A stretch of 18,036 nucleotides of DNA from an uncultured bacterium (GTDB lineage: Bacteria > Cyanobacteriota > Vampirovibrionia > Gastranaerophilales > Gastranaerophilaceae): the NCBI GenBank assembly GCA_905215335.1, contig CAJMPQ010000020.1:1-18036 (forward strand), given 5' to 3'. The notes beneath the pieces are model-generated. The model did not search any database and was not told where the DNA came from. It worked only from the letters and a program-made list of their open reading frames with translations. The position numbers and the translations under genes are program-made. Positions 1 through 6,566 of the stretch are shown piece by piece (position 1 is the first letter of the stretch; each line of letters opens with the position of its first letter).

Positions 1-387
1 TATAAAATACCATATCCTTTTCCACAACCTTCGGAACTGCAACTTCCTTTCCGGCTGATGAATTCGGTGGAGAAATATAAAGGGAAAACTATTTTATATG
101 GTTTAGGTAATTTTATTTTCCCTGCGAATTTTATGGGAAAAGTTTTTCCGTATAATATGGGTGCGGAATTGAAATTTGATTTATTAGAAAATGGAGATGT
201 TTCTTCTAAGATTCGAGTATATCCTTTGTTTATGGATAATCAATCTTTTAAACCTCAAACAAGACCATTATTTGATTATGAAATTCAGGATTTTATGGAT
301 TTGTTTTTTGAAGAGGCTGAAGAGTTGCAAAGTCAAGCTTTGGTAGAAGAAACTGATGACGGAATTTTTAGGATTGTGGTGCAGTAG
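1..387 (+). CDS. CapA-family protein (poly-gamma-glutamate capsule-type metallophosphatase fold), 3' end only
   Basis: This is the C-terminal fragment of a CapA/PgsA-like protein; the 5' part lies outside the window. The recognisable signature is EKYKGKTILYGLGNFIFP, the conserved C-terminal 'E-x-YKGK-x-I-x-Y-x-LGNF-x-F' segment of the family, read from about base 70. The frame is open from base 1. However, residues encoded by bases 1-57 (proline-rich, without the His-Pro-His expected just before this motif) do not resemble the family, so the reliable part begins near base 58. The rest is a short tail ending in an acidic stretch and TAG at 385-387. The next gene starts at the very next base, so this is the first visible gene of a three-gene operon with two Mur-ligase-like genes. 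CapA proteins act at the cell envelope in poly-gamma-glutamate or related polymer systems; the precise activity here is unknown. The family call is fairly secure, the function is not. Confidence 0.72.
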   Translation, partial: YKIPYPFPQPSELQLPFRLMNSVEKYKGKTILYGLGNFIFPANFMGKVFPYNMGAELKFDLLENGDVSSKIRVYPLFMDNQSFKPQTRPLFDYEIQDFMDLFFEEAEELQSQALVEETDDGIFRIVVQ

Positions 388-1740
388 ATGAATAGTGCTT
401 ATATTATAGATAATTTTGATATTCAAACTTTAAAAATGCTATCAGAACAGACAGAGTATTCTTTTTCTTGTTCGATGGAAGGTGCTTTAAGTTTGGAAAA
501 AGATTTTATTTTCCTTCCGTTAATCACTTTTACTGAAGTCGAAAGTACTTTGGAAACTGTCTTTGATAATCCTTATTGTAAGGGGGTTGTTTTTGATAGA
601 AAGTTAATGAGAAATCAAAAATTTAGGATGATATACAGCTCATTAATGAAAAAATATGGCTCTAAGTTAGAATTTGTAGCACTTGTTCCAAATATTTATA
701 ATTTCGCGTATTCTTTAGTTTTAGAAATTTCAAAGAGTTTTAAAGGTGAAGTTATATCTGCGGTTGGAACATCAGGAACTTTTGAAACTGTAGATTTATT
801 AAAATATTCAATGCAAGGTAAATTTCAAGTTACATCTACAATTGAAAGTTGGAATTGTTGGCAAAAAGTTTTTGAACCGTTTTTTCTAATTGAAGAAAAA
901 ACAAATTATGTATTGTTAGAAGTTATTCCAGATAAAGTTGATTTAACATCACTGGCCTCTAGAATAAGAAGAAACAATATTATTTTTACAGATTTTTCAA
1001 TTTTTAATATGAATTTATATGAAAATATGGAAATTTTGTCAGATGAATTGTTGAAAATTCTATCCAATCAGAGATTTGTAAAATCGGTTTCTATTTCAGA
1101 AAATAATCAGTTGGTTGATTATATTCCAAGTTCCTTTTCAAAAATTTTGAATTTAGTAAATTTAACTGATAAATCAAGGTTAAAACTTAATCATAAATAT
1201 TCATATTTAGAACCATTTTGCGAGCTGGTTTTTTCTTTTTTAGAATATAAAGATATTATTCCTAGATTTTTTGATAAGTATGAAGCAAAATCTAATTTAT
1301 ATAATATTTGTAAAAAAGAGGATATTGACTATTTTGTTGTTAATCCGGAGAGGGTTAATTTTAGTTCGACATTAACATCGATAAAAGAATTTTGCGAATT
1401 GTATGATGATAAACAAAAAGTTATAGTTTTCGAGTATTTCAGAAATCTAGGAAGTTATAAAGATTCTGTATATTCGGAATTTATGAAAGTTTTAGCTGAT
1501 GTAAATCCATCAAATTTGATTTTGGTTAATGTAAATAGCTATAATCATTATTTCAGAAGATACAATAAATCTGCTTATGTTCAGAATATTAAATATTCTA
1601 CTGATGATTTGCAATCTATAGAAAAGTTGAAATTGTTTATGGCCAATTTAAAAACTTTTAAAAATTCAGCGATTTATCTTCAATTGAACGATAATACTAA
1701 GGCTTTGATGCAGGAGGTAGATAGTGAAATTTTCAATTAG
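388..1740 (+). CDS. Degenerate Mur-ligase-like protein (MurF paralogue without a Walker A lysine)
   Basis: This 450-aa protein has no motif that names it alone, but it aligns by eye along its length with the next gene, a MurF-like ligase. Shared blocks include GVVFDRK...LEFVALVPN (residues 66-101) against AFVFDET...IDLIIMVPD, and TLTSIKEFCELYDD (328-341) against TLIANIKSFMELYKD, each followed by similar hydrophobic strands. At the P-loop position it reads GTSGTFET (127-134) where the partner reads GSIGKTTTT, so the ATP-phosphate-binding Lys and Thr are replaced by Thr and Phe. The Asp-x-x-Asn-Asn-Pro block of the partner is also lost (VVNPERVN, 317-324). It is therefore probably not an ATP-dependent ligase; a structural or regulatory partner of the downstream enzyme is a reasonable inference. 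The reading frame is intact for 1.35 kb, which argues against a decaying pseudogene. The ATG directly follows the upstream TAG and only a weak AGGA lies upstream, suggesting translational coupling. Confidence 0.7.
   Translation: MNSAYIIDNFDIQTLKMLSEQTEYSFSCSMEGALSLEKDFIFLPLITFTEVESTLETVFDNPYCKGVVFDRKLMRNQKFRMIYSSLMKKYGSKLEFVALVPNIYNFAYSLVLEISKSFKGEVISAVGTSGTFETVDLLKYSMQGKFQVTSTIESWNCWQKVFEPFFLIEEKTNYVLLEVIPDKVDLTSLASRIRRNNIIFTDFSIFNMNLYENMEILSDELLKILSNQRFVKSVSISENNQLVDYIPSSFSKILNLVNLTDKSRLKLNHKYSYLEPFCELVFSFLEYKDIIPRFFDKYEAKSNLYNICKKEDIDYFVVNPERVNFSSTLTSIKEFCELYDDKQKVIVFEYFRNLGSYKDSVYSEFMKVLADVNPSNLILVNVNSYNHYFRRYNKSAYVQNIKYSTDDLQSIEKLKLFMANLKTFKNSAIYLQLNDNTKALMQEVDSEIFN
1712..1717 (+). promoter_or_regulatory. 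Shine-Dalgarno AGGAGG deciding a GTG start
   Basis: A full AGGAGG sits 6 nt before the GTG at 1724, inside the 3' end of the upstream gene. It supports GTG as the start of the MurF-like gene and a 17-bp overlap of the two frames. Confidence 0.8.
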
Positions 1741-3175
1741 TGAAATTTTAGAAAATACTTCAGGTTATGTTTTTTATCAAAGTCCAAGTTTTGACACATC
1801 AAAAGAGTATTATTTATGTGCTGTAAATGGTATGTTAAAAGAATTTGAAAATACAATATTGGTTCCAATAAATATAGTCATAAATGGTGCACCTGTTGAT
1901 ACATTTGTAACTTTAGAAAAATATATAAATTCAGGTATTAGAGCTTTTGTGTTTGATGAAACACATTTTTATAAAGACGATAAAATCTTAGATCTTATCG
2001 CTCAAAATAAAGATAATATTGATTTAATTATTATGGTGCCAGATACATTGCAAGCAATTTTTGATATGGCACATTATACACGAGTTCATAAGATTTCAGC
2101 GAATACAAAATATATTGCAGTAACCGGTTCTATTGGTAAAACTACAACTACAGAAATGTTGTATGGAATTTTAAATCAAAATAATACTGTGTATCGTGGT
2201 GAACCTGGCGCAAATATAAAATTGAGAGTAGCGCATAAGTTTTTGGAAGTAGAACCGGATGTAGATTATTTTTTGTTTGAATGTAGTGGACAGGGTAGAG
2301 GTTATTTAAAATTCTTTTCTGAGTTGTTAATGCCGGATTTAGCAGTGGTTACAAAGATTGCTAATGAAAATCTTGGTGAATATTTAACTTTAAAAAATTT
2401 GGCTAAAGAAAAAATTACATTATTATCAGCTATGAGTGAAGATTCTGTGGCTGTTGTTAATGGTGATTGTTTGTTACAAGAAGTTGCAGAAAATTATATT
2501 TGTAAGAAAATCTTTATAAAAGATGGTAGCTATGAATTATTAAAATCTGATAAAGATGGTTCTGAATTTATTTATAAAGATGAAAAATATTTTATTCCGG
2601 TAACTGGTATTCATCAAATTGATAATGCCGTAAAAGTTATTGAAGCTGCCTTAAATTTGGGCTTCTCAGCTGAAAGTATTCGAGCTGGATTGTTGAAGTA
2701 TCAGGCAATTGGTAATCGTTGGGTTGTTGATGAATTTCCGAACGGGGCTGTATTGATAACTGATTGTCCAAATAATCCAAGTTATGATACTTTAATTGCG
2801 AATATAAAGTCTTTTATGGAATTATATAAAGATGCACCATATAAGCGTTTAGTTATTACAAGAATTAAAGCTTTAGGTGTGTATGAGCAGCAAACATATT
2901 TAAAAATAGCAAAATATATAGTGTCTTTGCCAATAGATGAACTTGTTTGTATTGGTAGTGAGATTACGTCAATATATGAATATGTTAAGGAGCATTCTAG
3001 TATAAAAACATTGTTCTTTGATAAGCCTGAAAAGATTGATGAAAAAGATAAGTTTATATCTTACTTAATGAGTACTATGAATTTTGAACAAGCGACATTG
3101 TTAAAAGGACAACGAAAAGATGGAACGATAGGTTATGGTGGTGTTAAAGATGTCCTTAGAAAATATTTAAAATAA
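1724..3175 (+). CDS. MurF-like Mur ligase family protein
   Basis: A 483-aa Mur-ligase-family protein with GTG start. The middle domain carries an intact Walker A, VTGSIGKTTTTEML (about 133-146), then the acidic strand FLFECSGQGRG (183-193). A lysine in NLAKEKITL (225-233) is in about the place of the carbamoylated lysine of Mur ligases. GIHQIDNAVKVIEAAL (295-310) corresponds to the 'G-H-x-x-x-N' helix, and NRWVVDEF...ITDCPNNPSYDT (331-356) corresponds to the domain-3 'DSYNANP' loop of MurF but is altered. The N-terminal about 120 residues resemble a reduced MurF domain 1. Mur ligases couple ATP hydrolysis to amide-bond formation. A canonical murF lies at 16206-17564, so this is a divergent extra copy, not the pentapeptide-forming enzyme. 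Context with a CapA-like gene and a pseudo-ligase suggests an envelope polymer or modification role; the substrate cannot be read from sequence. Family call secure, reaction unknown. Confidence 0.82.
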   Translation: MKFSISEILENTSGYVFYQSPSFDTSKEYYLCAVNGMLKEFENTILVPINIVINGAPVDTFVTLEKYINSGIRAFVFDETHFYKDDKILDLIAQNKDNIDLIIMVPDTLQAIFDMAHYTRVHKISANTKYIAVTGSIGKTTTTEMLYGILNQNNTVYRGEPGANIKLRVAHKFLEVEPDVDYFLFECSGQGRGYLKFFSELLMPDLAVVTKIANENLGEYLTLKNLAKEKITLLSAMSEDSVAVVNGDCLLQEVAENYICKKIFIKDGSYELLKSDKDGSEFIYKDEKYFIPVTGIHQIDNAVKVIEAALNLGFSAESIRAGLLKYQAIGNRWVVDEFPNGAVLITDCPNNPSYDTLIANIKSFMELYKDAPYKRLVITRIKALGVYEQQTYLKIAKYIVSLPIDELVCIGSEITSIYEYVKEHSSIKTLFFDKPEKIDEKDKFISYLMSTMNFEQATLLKGQRKDGTIGYGGVKDVLRKYLK

Positions 3176-3221
3176 ATTATTAACACATTGTTATACATTA
3201 GCCATAATTTACTATTTGTTG

Positions 3222-3227
3222 TATAAT
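3222..3227 (+). promoter_or_regulatory. Candidate -10 element (TATAAT) for the electron-transfer cluster
   Basis: A perfect TATAAT lies 30 bp before the ATG at 3258. No convincing -35 hexamer stands 16-18 bp upstream (the sequence there is AT-rich without TTGACA). It lies between two gene groups of different function, where a promoter is expected. In-frame codons upstream of 3258 would overlap this element, which supports the downstream start. Confidence 0.45.
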
Positions 3228-3245
3228 TTTTTTAAGATTATGTAT

Positions 3246-3253
3246 AAGGAGAG
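3246..3253 (+). promoter_or_regulatory. Shine-Dalgarno AAGGAGAG fixing the start at 3258
   Basis: AAGGAG ends 6 nt before the ATG at 3258. An in-frame ATG at 3216 has no such site and would add 14 residues (starting MLYNFF) that the family lacks, so 3258 is chosen. Confidence 0.85.
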
Positions 3254-3257
3254 AACC

Positions 3258-4100
3258 ATGGGATATAAAATTTTATCAAAAAAAGAAATTTGTCCTAATC
3301 AATATGAAATTTCTATCGATGCACCTTATGTAGTTAGAAATGCTCAAGCTGGACAGTTTATTATATTTAGAGTTGAAGAAGAAGGAGAAAGAGTTCCTTT
3401 AACTATTGCTGATGTTGATAAAGAAAATGGTATTTTAACATTAGTATTTATGGCAGTTGGTTATTCAACAAAAAAACTTGCACAATTAGAAGTTGGTGAC
3501 GAATTGGTTGACTTAGTTGGACCTTTGGGTAAACCAACACATATTAAAAAATATGGTACAGCAGTTTGTGTTGCAGGTGGTTATGGTGCAGCTCCATGCT
3601 ATTTGATTTCTAAAGCATTAAAAGAAGCTGGTAACAAGGTTTATATGATTGCTGGTGCTAGAACAAAAGATTTATTATTCTGGGAAGATAAAATGAAAGA
3701 AGCTTGTACAGAATTATTCTTAACTACAGATGATGGATCTTATGGAATTAAAGGTTTTGGTACAACAGTATTAAAAGATCTAATGGAAAAAGAAAAAATT
3801 GATTATGTTATTGCAGTAGGCCCAATGCCAATGATGAGAGCTGTTGCAGATTTAACTAGAGATAAAGGTATTTATACAGAAGCAAGTATGAACCCTATTA
3901 TGGTTGATGGTACAGGTATGTGTGGAGCATGTCGTGTTACTGTTGGAGGCGAAACTAAATTCGCTTGTGTTGATGGTCCTGATTTTGATGCTCATAAAAT
4001 TGATTTTGATGAAGTTATCAATAGAACTAGAATTTATAAAGATCAAGAACGTAAACGCAGTGAAAATTGTAATTTATTAAAACAAGCTGAGAAAGTATAG
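3258..4100 (+). CDS. NfnA/SudB-like FAD/NAD-binding [2Fe-2S] electron-transfer subunit
   Basis: A 280-aa flavoprotein of the dihydroorotate dehydrogenase electron-transfer/ferredoxin reductase-like family. Its closest named relatives are the small subunit NfnA of NADH-dependent ferredoxin:NADP oxidoreductase and SudB of sulfide dehydrogenase; PyrK is a more distant alternative. The FAD domain carries RVPLTIAD (45-52). The nucleotide domain has VAGGYGAAP (105-113), which binds NAD(P). The C-terminal cluster loop is VDGTGMCGACRVTVGG with C222, C225 and C237, and nearby D217 a candidate fourth ligand, as in NfnA-type proteins. Length is normal for the family. In Nfn and Sud the gene is normally followed by a GltD-like large subunit; here it is followed by a 61-aa cysteine protein and etfBA, so the partner is either elsewhere in the genome or different. 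A cytoplasmic, soluble redox role is expected. Family call strong; choice among NfnA, SudB and another role is open. Confidence 0.85.
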   Translation: MGYKILSKKEICPNQYEISIDAPYVVRNAQAGQFIIFRVEEEGERVPLTIADVDKENGILTLVFMAVGYSTKKLAQLEVGDELVDLVGPLGKPTHIKKYGTAVCVAGGYGAAPCYLISKALKEAGNKVYMIAGARTKDLLFWEDKMKEACTELFLTTDDGSYGIKGFGTTVLKDLMEKEKIDYVIAVGPMPMMRAVADLTRDKGIYTEASMNPIMVDGTGMCGACRVTVGGETKFACVDGPDFDAHKIDFDEVINRTRIYKDQERKRSENCNLLKQAEKV

Positions 4101-4112
4101 GAGAGAGTATTT

Positions 4113-4298
4113 ATGGGTAGAAATGATATTCCTGTTTGTCCATTAGTAAGTATCGGTTCTGGTATCGATATGGTTTGCAGTCAAACAAAATGTGCTTGGT
4201 ATGTACCTAGTGTTCAAAAATGTTCAATGTACTTGCTTGCATATAATGCCCTATTGGATGCTAACCAAAAGCAGAAGGCAAAACAACAAGCTAAATAG
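4113..4298 (+). CDS. Small four-cysteine protein of unknown function
   Basis: A 61-aa protein that I do not recognise as a named family. It contains four cysteines arranged C9-x12-C22-x4-C27-x9-C37, within CPLVSIGSG...MVCSQTKCAWYVP...KCSMYLL, and a basic Lys/Gln-rich tail. Such spacing could bind a metal or an Fe-S cluster, but nothing proves it. The start is well supported: AGGAG at 4099-4103 overlaps the stop codon of the upstream flavoprotein gene, 9 nt before the ATG. The frame is open with no competing gene, and codon use resembles its neighbours, so it is a real gene rather than chance. It sits 12 bp after the NfnA-like gene and 15 bp before etfB, placing it in the electron-transfer operon. 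A role as a small redox or assembly partner is an inference from position. Confidence 0.75.
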   Translation: MGRNDIPVCPLVSIGSGIDMVCSQTKCAWYVPSVQKCSMYLLAYNALLDANQKQKAKQQAK

Positions 4299-4313
4299 TA
4301 TAATTAATTTGTT

Positions 4314-5114
4314 ATGATTAAAATTGCATTATGTATAAAACAAGTTCCTGACACTTCAGATATTAAGTGGACAGAACATAATACTATACAAAGAGAAGGG
4401 GTTGAAAGTATCATCAATCCTTTCGACGTATATGCGACTGAACTTGCATTGAAATTGAAATCAGAATTAAATGATGTAAAAATAACTGTTTTTACAATGG
4501 GGCCTAATCAGGCAAGTGATATGTTACGTAAGGTGCTTGCTATCGGTTGTGATGATGCTGTATTGATTTCTGATAAAAAGTTTGCTGGGGCGGATACTTA
4601 TGCTACCGGGTTAACTTTGTCAAGAGCAATAAGAACGGAACTTCCTGATTTCGATTTAATTGTGTGCGGTCAATTTGCCGTAGATGGTGACACTGCACAA
4701 ACAGGTCCGAATATTGCAAGTTTTTTGGATATTCCACAAGTTACTTATGTGAAAGATTTTATAAGTTGTGAAAATAAAATCTTAAGATTAACTAGAGAAT
4801 TAGAAGATGGTATAGAAACTGTAGAAACAACGTTGCCTGCAGTGGTTTGTGTATTACAAAATACACACGAACCTAGACGTCCGCTTATAAATGGCATTAA
4901 AGAAGCATATAAAAAAGAAATAAAAGTTTGCTCTATGAATGATATAGGTCTTTCTGCTGAAAAAGTTGGAATAAAAGGTTCTCCAACTTATGTTAGTAAA
5001 GCTTTTAGACATTTACCAACTCATAATGCTCAAAAATTTAAAATGAATGTTGATGATAGTGTTGAATTATTGCAAAATAAGCTTCAAGAGTTAGGAGTTA
5101 TATCAAATGGATAA
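4314..5114 (+). CDS. etfB: Electron transfer flavoprotein, beta subunit
   Basis: A 266-aa EtfB of normal length. It begins MIKIALCIKQVPDT, the standard family N-terminus, followed by INPFDVYATELAL (34-46). The nucleotide-binding loop is VDGDTAQTGP (123-132), then the C-terminal signature EPRRPLINGIKEAYKKEI (186-203). EtfB pairs with EtfA to carry electrons between a dehydrogenase and another redox partner, binding AMP or, in bifurcating Etfs, a second FAD plus NADH. The VDGDTAQ form is also found in bifurcating Etfs, but this motif alone does not prove bifurcation. No clear Shine-Dalgarno precedes the ATG, which lies 15 nt after the small upstream gene; reinitiation or coupling is likely. It overlaps etfA by 8 bp. 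No acyl-CoA dehydrogenase, lactate dehydrogenase or FixCX partner is in the window, so the electron donor and acceptor are unknown. Confidence 0.93.
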   Translation: MIKIALCIKQVPDTSDIKWTEHNTIQREGVESIINPFDVYATELALKLKSELNDVKITVFTMGPNQASDMLRKVLAIGCDDAVLISDKKFAGADTYATGLTLSRAIRTELPDFDLIVCGQFAVDGDTAQTGPNIASFLDIPQVTYVKDFISCENKILRLTRELEDGIETVETTLPAVVCVLQNTHEPRRPLINGIKEAYKKEIKVCSMNDIGLSAEKVGIKGSPTYVSKAFRHLPTHNAQKFKMNVDDSVELLQNKLQELGVISNG

Positions 5115-6099
5115 AGAATTTTCAGGAATATTGGTATATGCTCAGGTAACTAGAGAAAATTATATTCATACAGTTTTTTACGAACTTTTATCAAAGGCAA
5201 AAGTCTTGTCTGCTAAATTAGGTAAGGTTCCTATTTCAGCAGTGATTTTTGTAGCTCCTAATATGATTGATGATTATAAAGAATCTTTTCAAAATATGGG
5301 AGTAGATAAAGTTTATTATTTTGAAGATGAAGCTTTTAAAAATTATTCAACAGAATATTATTCTAAACATATTGTTGAATTGGTTAATAATATAAAACCA
5401 GAAATTCTTTTAATTGGTGCTACAAATCAAGGAAGAGATTTAGCTCCAAGAGTGGCAAGTTCATTACATACAGGTTTAACAGCAGATTGTATTGAATTAG
5501 ATATAAATGAAGATGGAAAACTTGCTGCAACTCGTCCAACTTTTGGCGGACAATTGATGGCAACAATTTTGTGTAAGAAATATCCTCAAATGGCGACAGT
5601 TCGACCTAATGTTTTCAAGGTTGTTATGGATGAAGATAAGAAAGATACTGAATTTATATCTTATCCAGTGCATATTTCTGAGTTAAAAAATCATGTAAGA
5701 ATTTTAGATTTTAAAAAGACTGTAGAAAATGCTATTAATGATTTAGATTCTGCAGAAATAATTGTTGCTGGTGGTAAAGGTTTAAAGAATGAAAAAGGTT
5801 TTGAACTGTTAGAAAGTTTTGCAAATGCTATCGGTGGTACTGTTGCTGCAAGTCGTGGAGCTGTAGAAATGGGGTTAGTTCCATCAACAATTCAGGTTGG
5901 TCAAACCGGAAAAACGGTTCATCCAAAAGTATATATTGCTTGTGGAATTTCTGGAGCAATCCAGCATACTGTAGGAATGGAAAATTCAGATTATATAATT
6001 GCAATAAATAATGATGAAACAGCTCCTATATTTGAAATTGCTGATTGTGGTATTGTTGGAGATGTTTTTGAAATTTTACCTAAATTTTTAGAAAAATAA
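5107..6099 (+). CDS. etfA: Electron transfer flavoprotein, alpha subunit
   Basis: A 330-aa EtfA. The N-terminal half is the usual alpha/beta domain with ILLIGATNQGRDLAPRVAS (100-118) and the ATRPTFGGQLMATI block (141-154). The C-terminal FAD domain starts near AEIIVAGGKGL (216-226) and contains AASRGAVEMG (247-256), VGQTGKTVHPKVYIACGISG (264-283), AIQHTVGM (284-291) and IAINNDETAPIFEIADCGIVGD (298-319), all typical FAD-contacting segments. It forms the heterodimer with EtfB. ATG at 5107 overlaps the etfB stop in the sequence ATGGATAA, and AGGAG at 5093-5097 lies 9 nt upstream, so translation is probably coupled for 1:1 production. Only 4 bp separate its stop from the convergent regulator gene, and no terminator hairpin is visible between them. 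Function secure; physiological partners not shown here. Confidence 0.94.
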   Translation: MDKEFSGILVYAQVTRENYIHTVFYELLSKAKVLSAKLGKVPISAVIFVAPNMIDDYKESFQNMGVDKVYYFEDEAFKNYSTEYYSKHIVELVNNIKPEILLIGATNQGRDLAPRVASSLHTGLTADCIELDINEDGKLAATRPTFGGQLMATILCKKYPQMATVRPNVFKVVMDEDKKDTEFISYPVHISELKNHVRILDFKKTVENAINDLDSAEIIVAGGKGLKNEKGFELLESFANAIGGTVAASRGAVEMGLVPSTIQVGQTGKTVHPKVYIACGISGAIQHTVGMENSDYIIAINNDETAPIFEIADCGIVGDVFEILPKFLEK

Positions 6100-6103
6100 G
6101 TTA

Positions 6104-6409
6104 TTATTCTTGTGTTTTTAAGCATTTATATAGGTATAGAACTTTATCTTTATCTTCTATTGCTTTGAGTAATTCTTTTTTCATTTCTTCGTATGGAATG
6201 TTGTTAAATACAAACAATTCATAGATATTTACATTAAGTGCATTTGCGATAGCTGTTAAATTTTCTGCAGTTGGGTAGTTGTTTCCGTTTTCAATTTTAC
6301 TTATATTTTTTTGATCTATTCCAACAAGTTCTGCAAGTTTTTCTTGTGTGATTTTTTGTTTTTTTCTAAGTCTTTGTATATTTTGCCCTAGTGCTTGTTT
6401 TAATAACAT
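6104..6409 (-). CDS. XRE/HTH_3-family transcriptional regulator
   Basis: A 101-aa protein made of one helix-turn-helix domain (about residues 8-63) plus a short charged C-terminal helix. The domain shows the standard pattern GQNIQRLRKKQKITQEKLAE, then GIDQKNISKIENGNNYPTAENL and the closing ANALNVNIYELF. The second segment is the recognition-helix region. There is no sensor or peptidase domain, so it may be a simple dimeric repressor; an antitoxin-like role is possible but no toxin gene is adjacent. It is divergent from the pseudopilin gene, across a 157-bp region that contains a consensus promoter and a 10-bp inverted repeat, so it may control that promoter and its own. A GAGGG about 6 nt before the ATG is the likely ribosome site. 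Convergent with etfA, 4 bp apart. Family certain, target inferred. Confidence 0.87.
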   Translation of the reverse strand: MLLKQALGQNIQRLRKKQKITQEKLAELVGIDQKNISKIENGNNYPTAENLTAIANALNVNIYELFVFNNIPYEEMKKELLKAIEDKDKVLYLYKCLKTQE

Positions 6410-6459
6410 AAAATTCCCTCTAATGTATTTATTAGAATACTTTTATAGTAAAAATTTAA

Positions 6460-6556
6460 CCATCTACTAGGTATATATATGTTATTTTATACGTTTTAAA
6501 TTGACAATAATCTATTTATAAAATATAATTATTCTAAAATTCTATATAGTAGATGG
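6460..6556. repeat. Separated 10-bp inverted repeat around the pseudopilin promoter
   Basis: CCATCTACTA at 6460-6469 is the exact reverse complement of TAGTAGATGG at 6547-6556. The arms lie on either side of the TTGACA/TATAAT promoter, one about 40 bp upstream of its -35 and the other about 11 bp after the expected transcription start, touching the Shine-Dalgarno. The arms are too far apart for a simple RNA hairpin of one transcript. A pair of regulator sites allowing looping is a possible reading, with the adjacent XRE protein as the obvious candidate. Confidence 0.5.
6501..6529 (+). promoter_or_regulatory. Consensus sigma70-type promoter of the pseudopilin gene
   Basis: TTGACA at 6501-6506, a 17-bp spacer, and TATAAT at 6524-6529: a 12/12 match at ideal spacing. 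Transcription would start near 6536, giving a leader of about 30 nt before the ATG at 6567, with GGAG at 6555-6558 as ribosome site. On the opposite strand TTGTCA (complement of 6502-6507) overlaps the -35 and could serve the divergent regulator, but its -10 is weak. Confidence 0.85.
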
Positions 6557-6566
6557 AGAATGGTTT

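Noticed and set aside
388..1740. Calling the first Mur-like gene a pseudogene
   Set aside because: The frame is intact, coupled to both neighbours and without frameshift or stop. Loss of the P-loop alone fits a pseudoenzyme better than decay.
3852..4046. Minus-strand 64-aa frame inside the NfnA-like gene
   Set aside because: It is antisense to the conserved cysteine-cluster region and is an artefact of the coding sequence.
6104..6409. Toxin-antitoxin module with the XRE protein as antitoxin
   Set aside because: No small toxin-like gene is adjacent; the neighbours are etfA and a pseudopilin.
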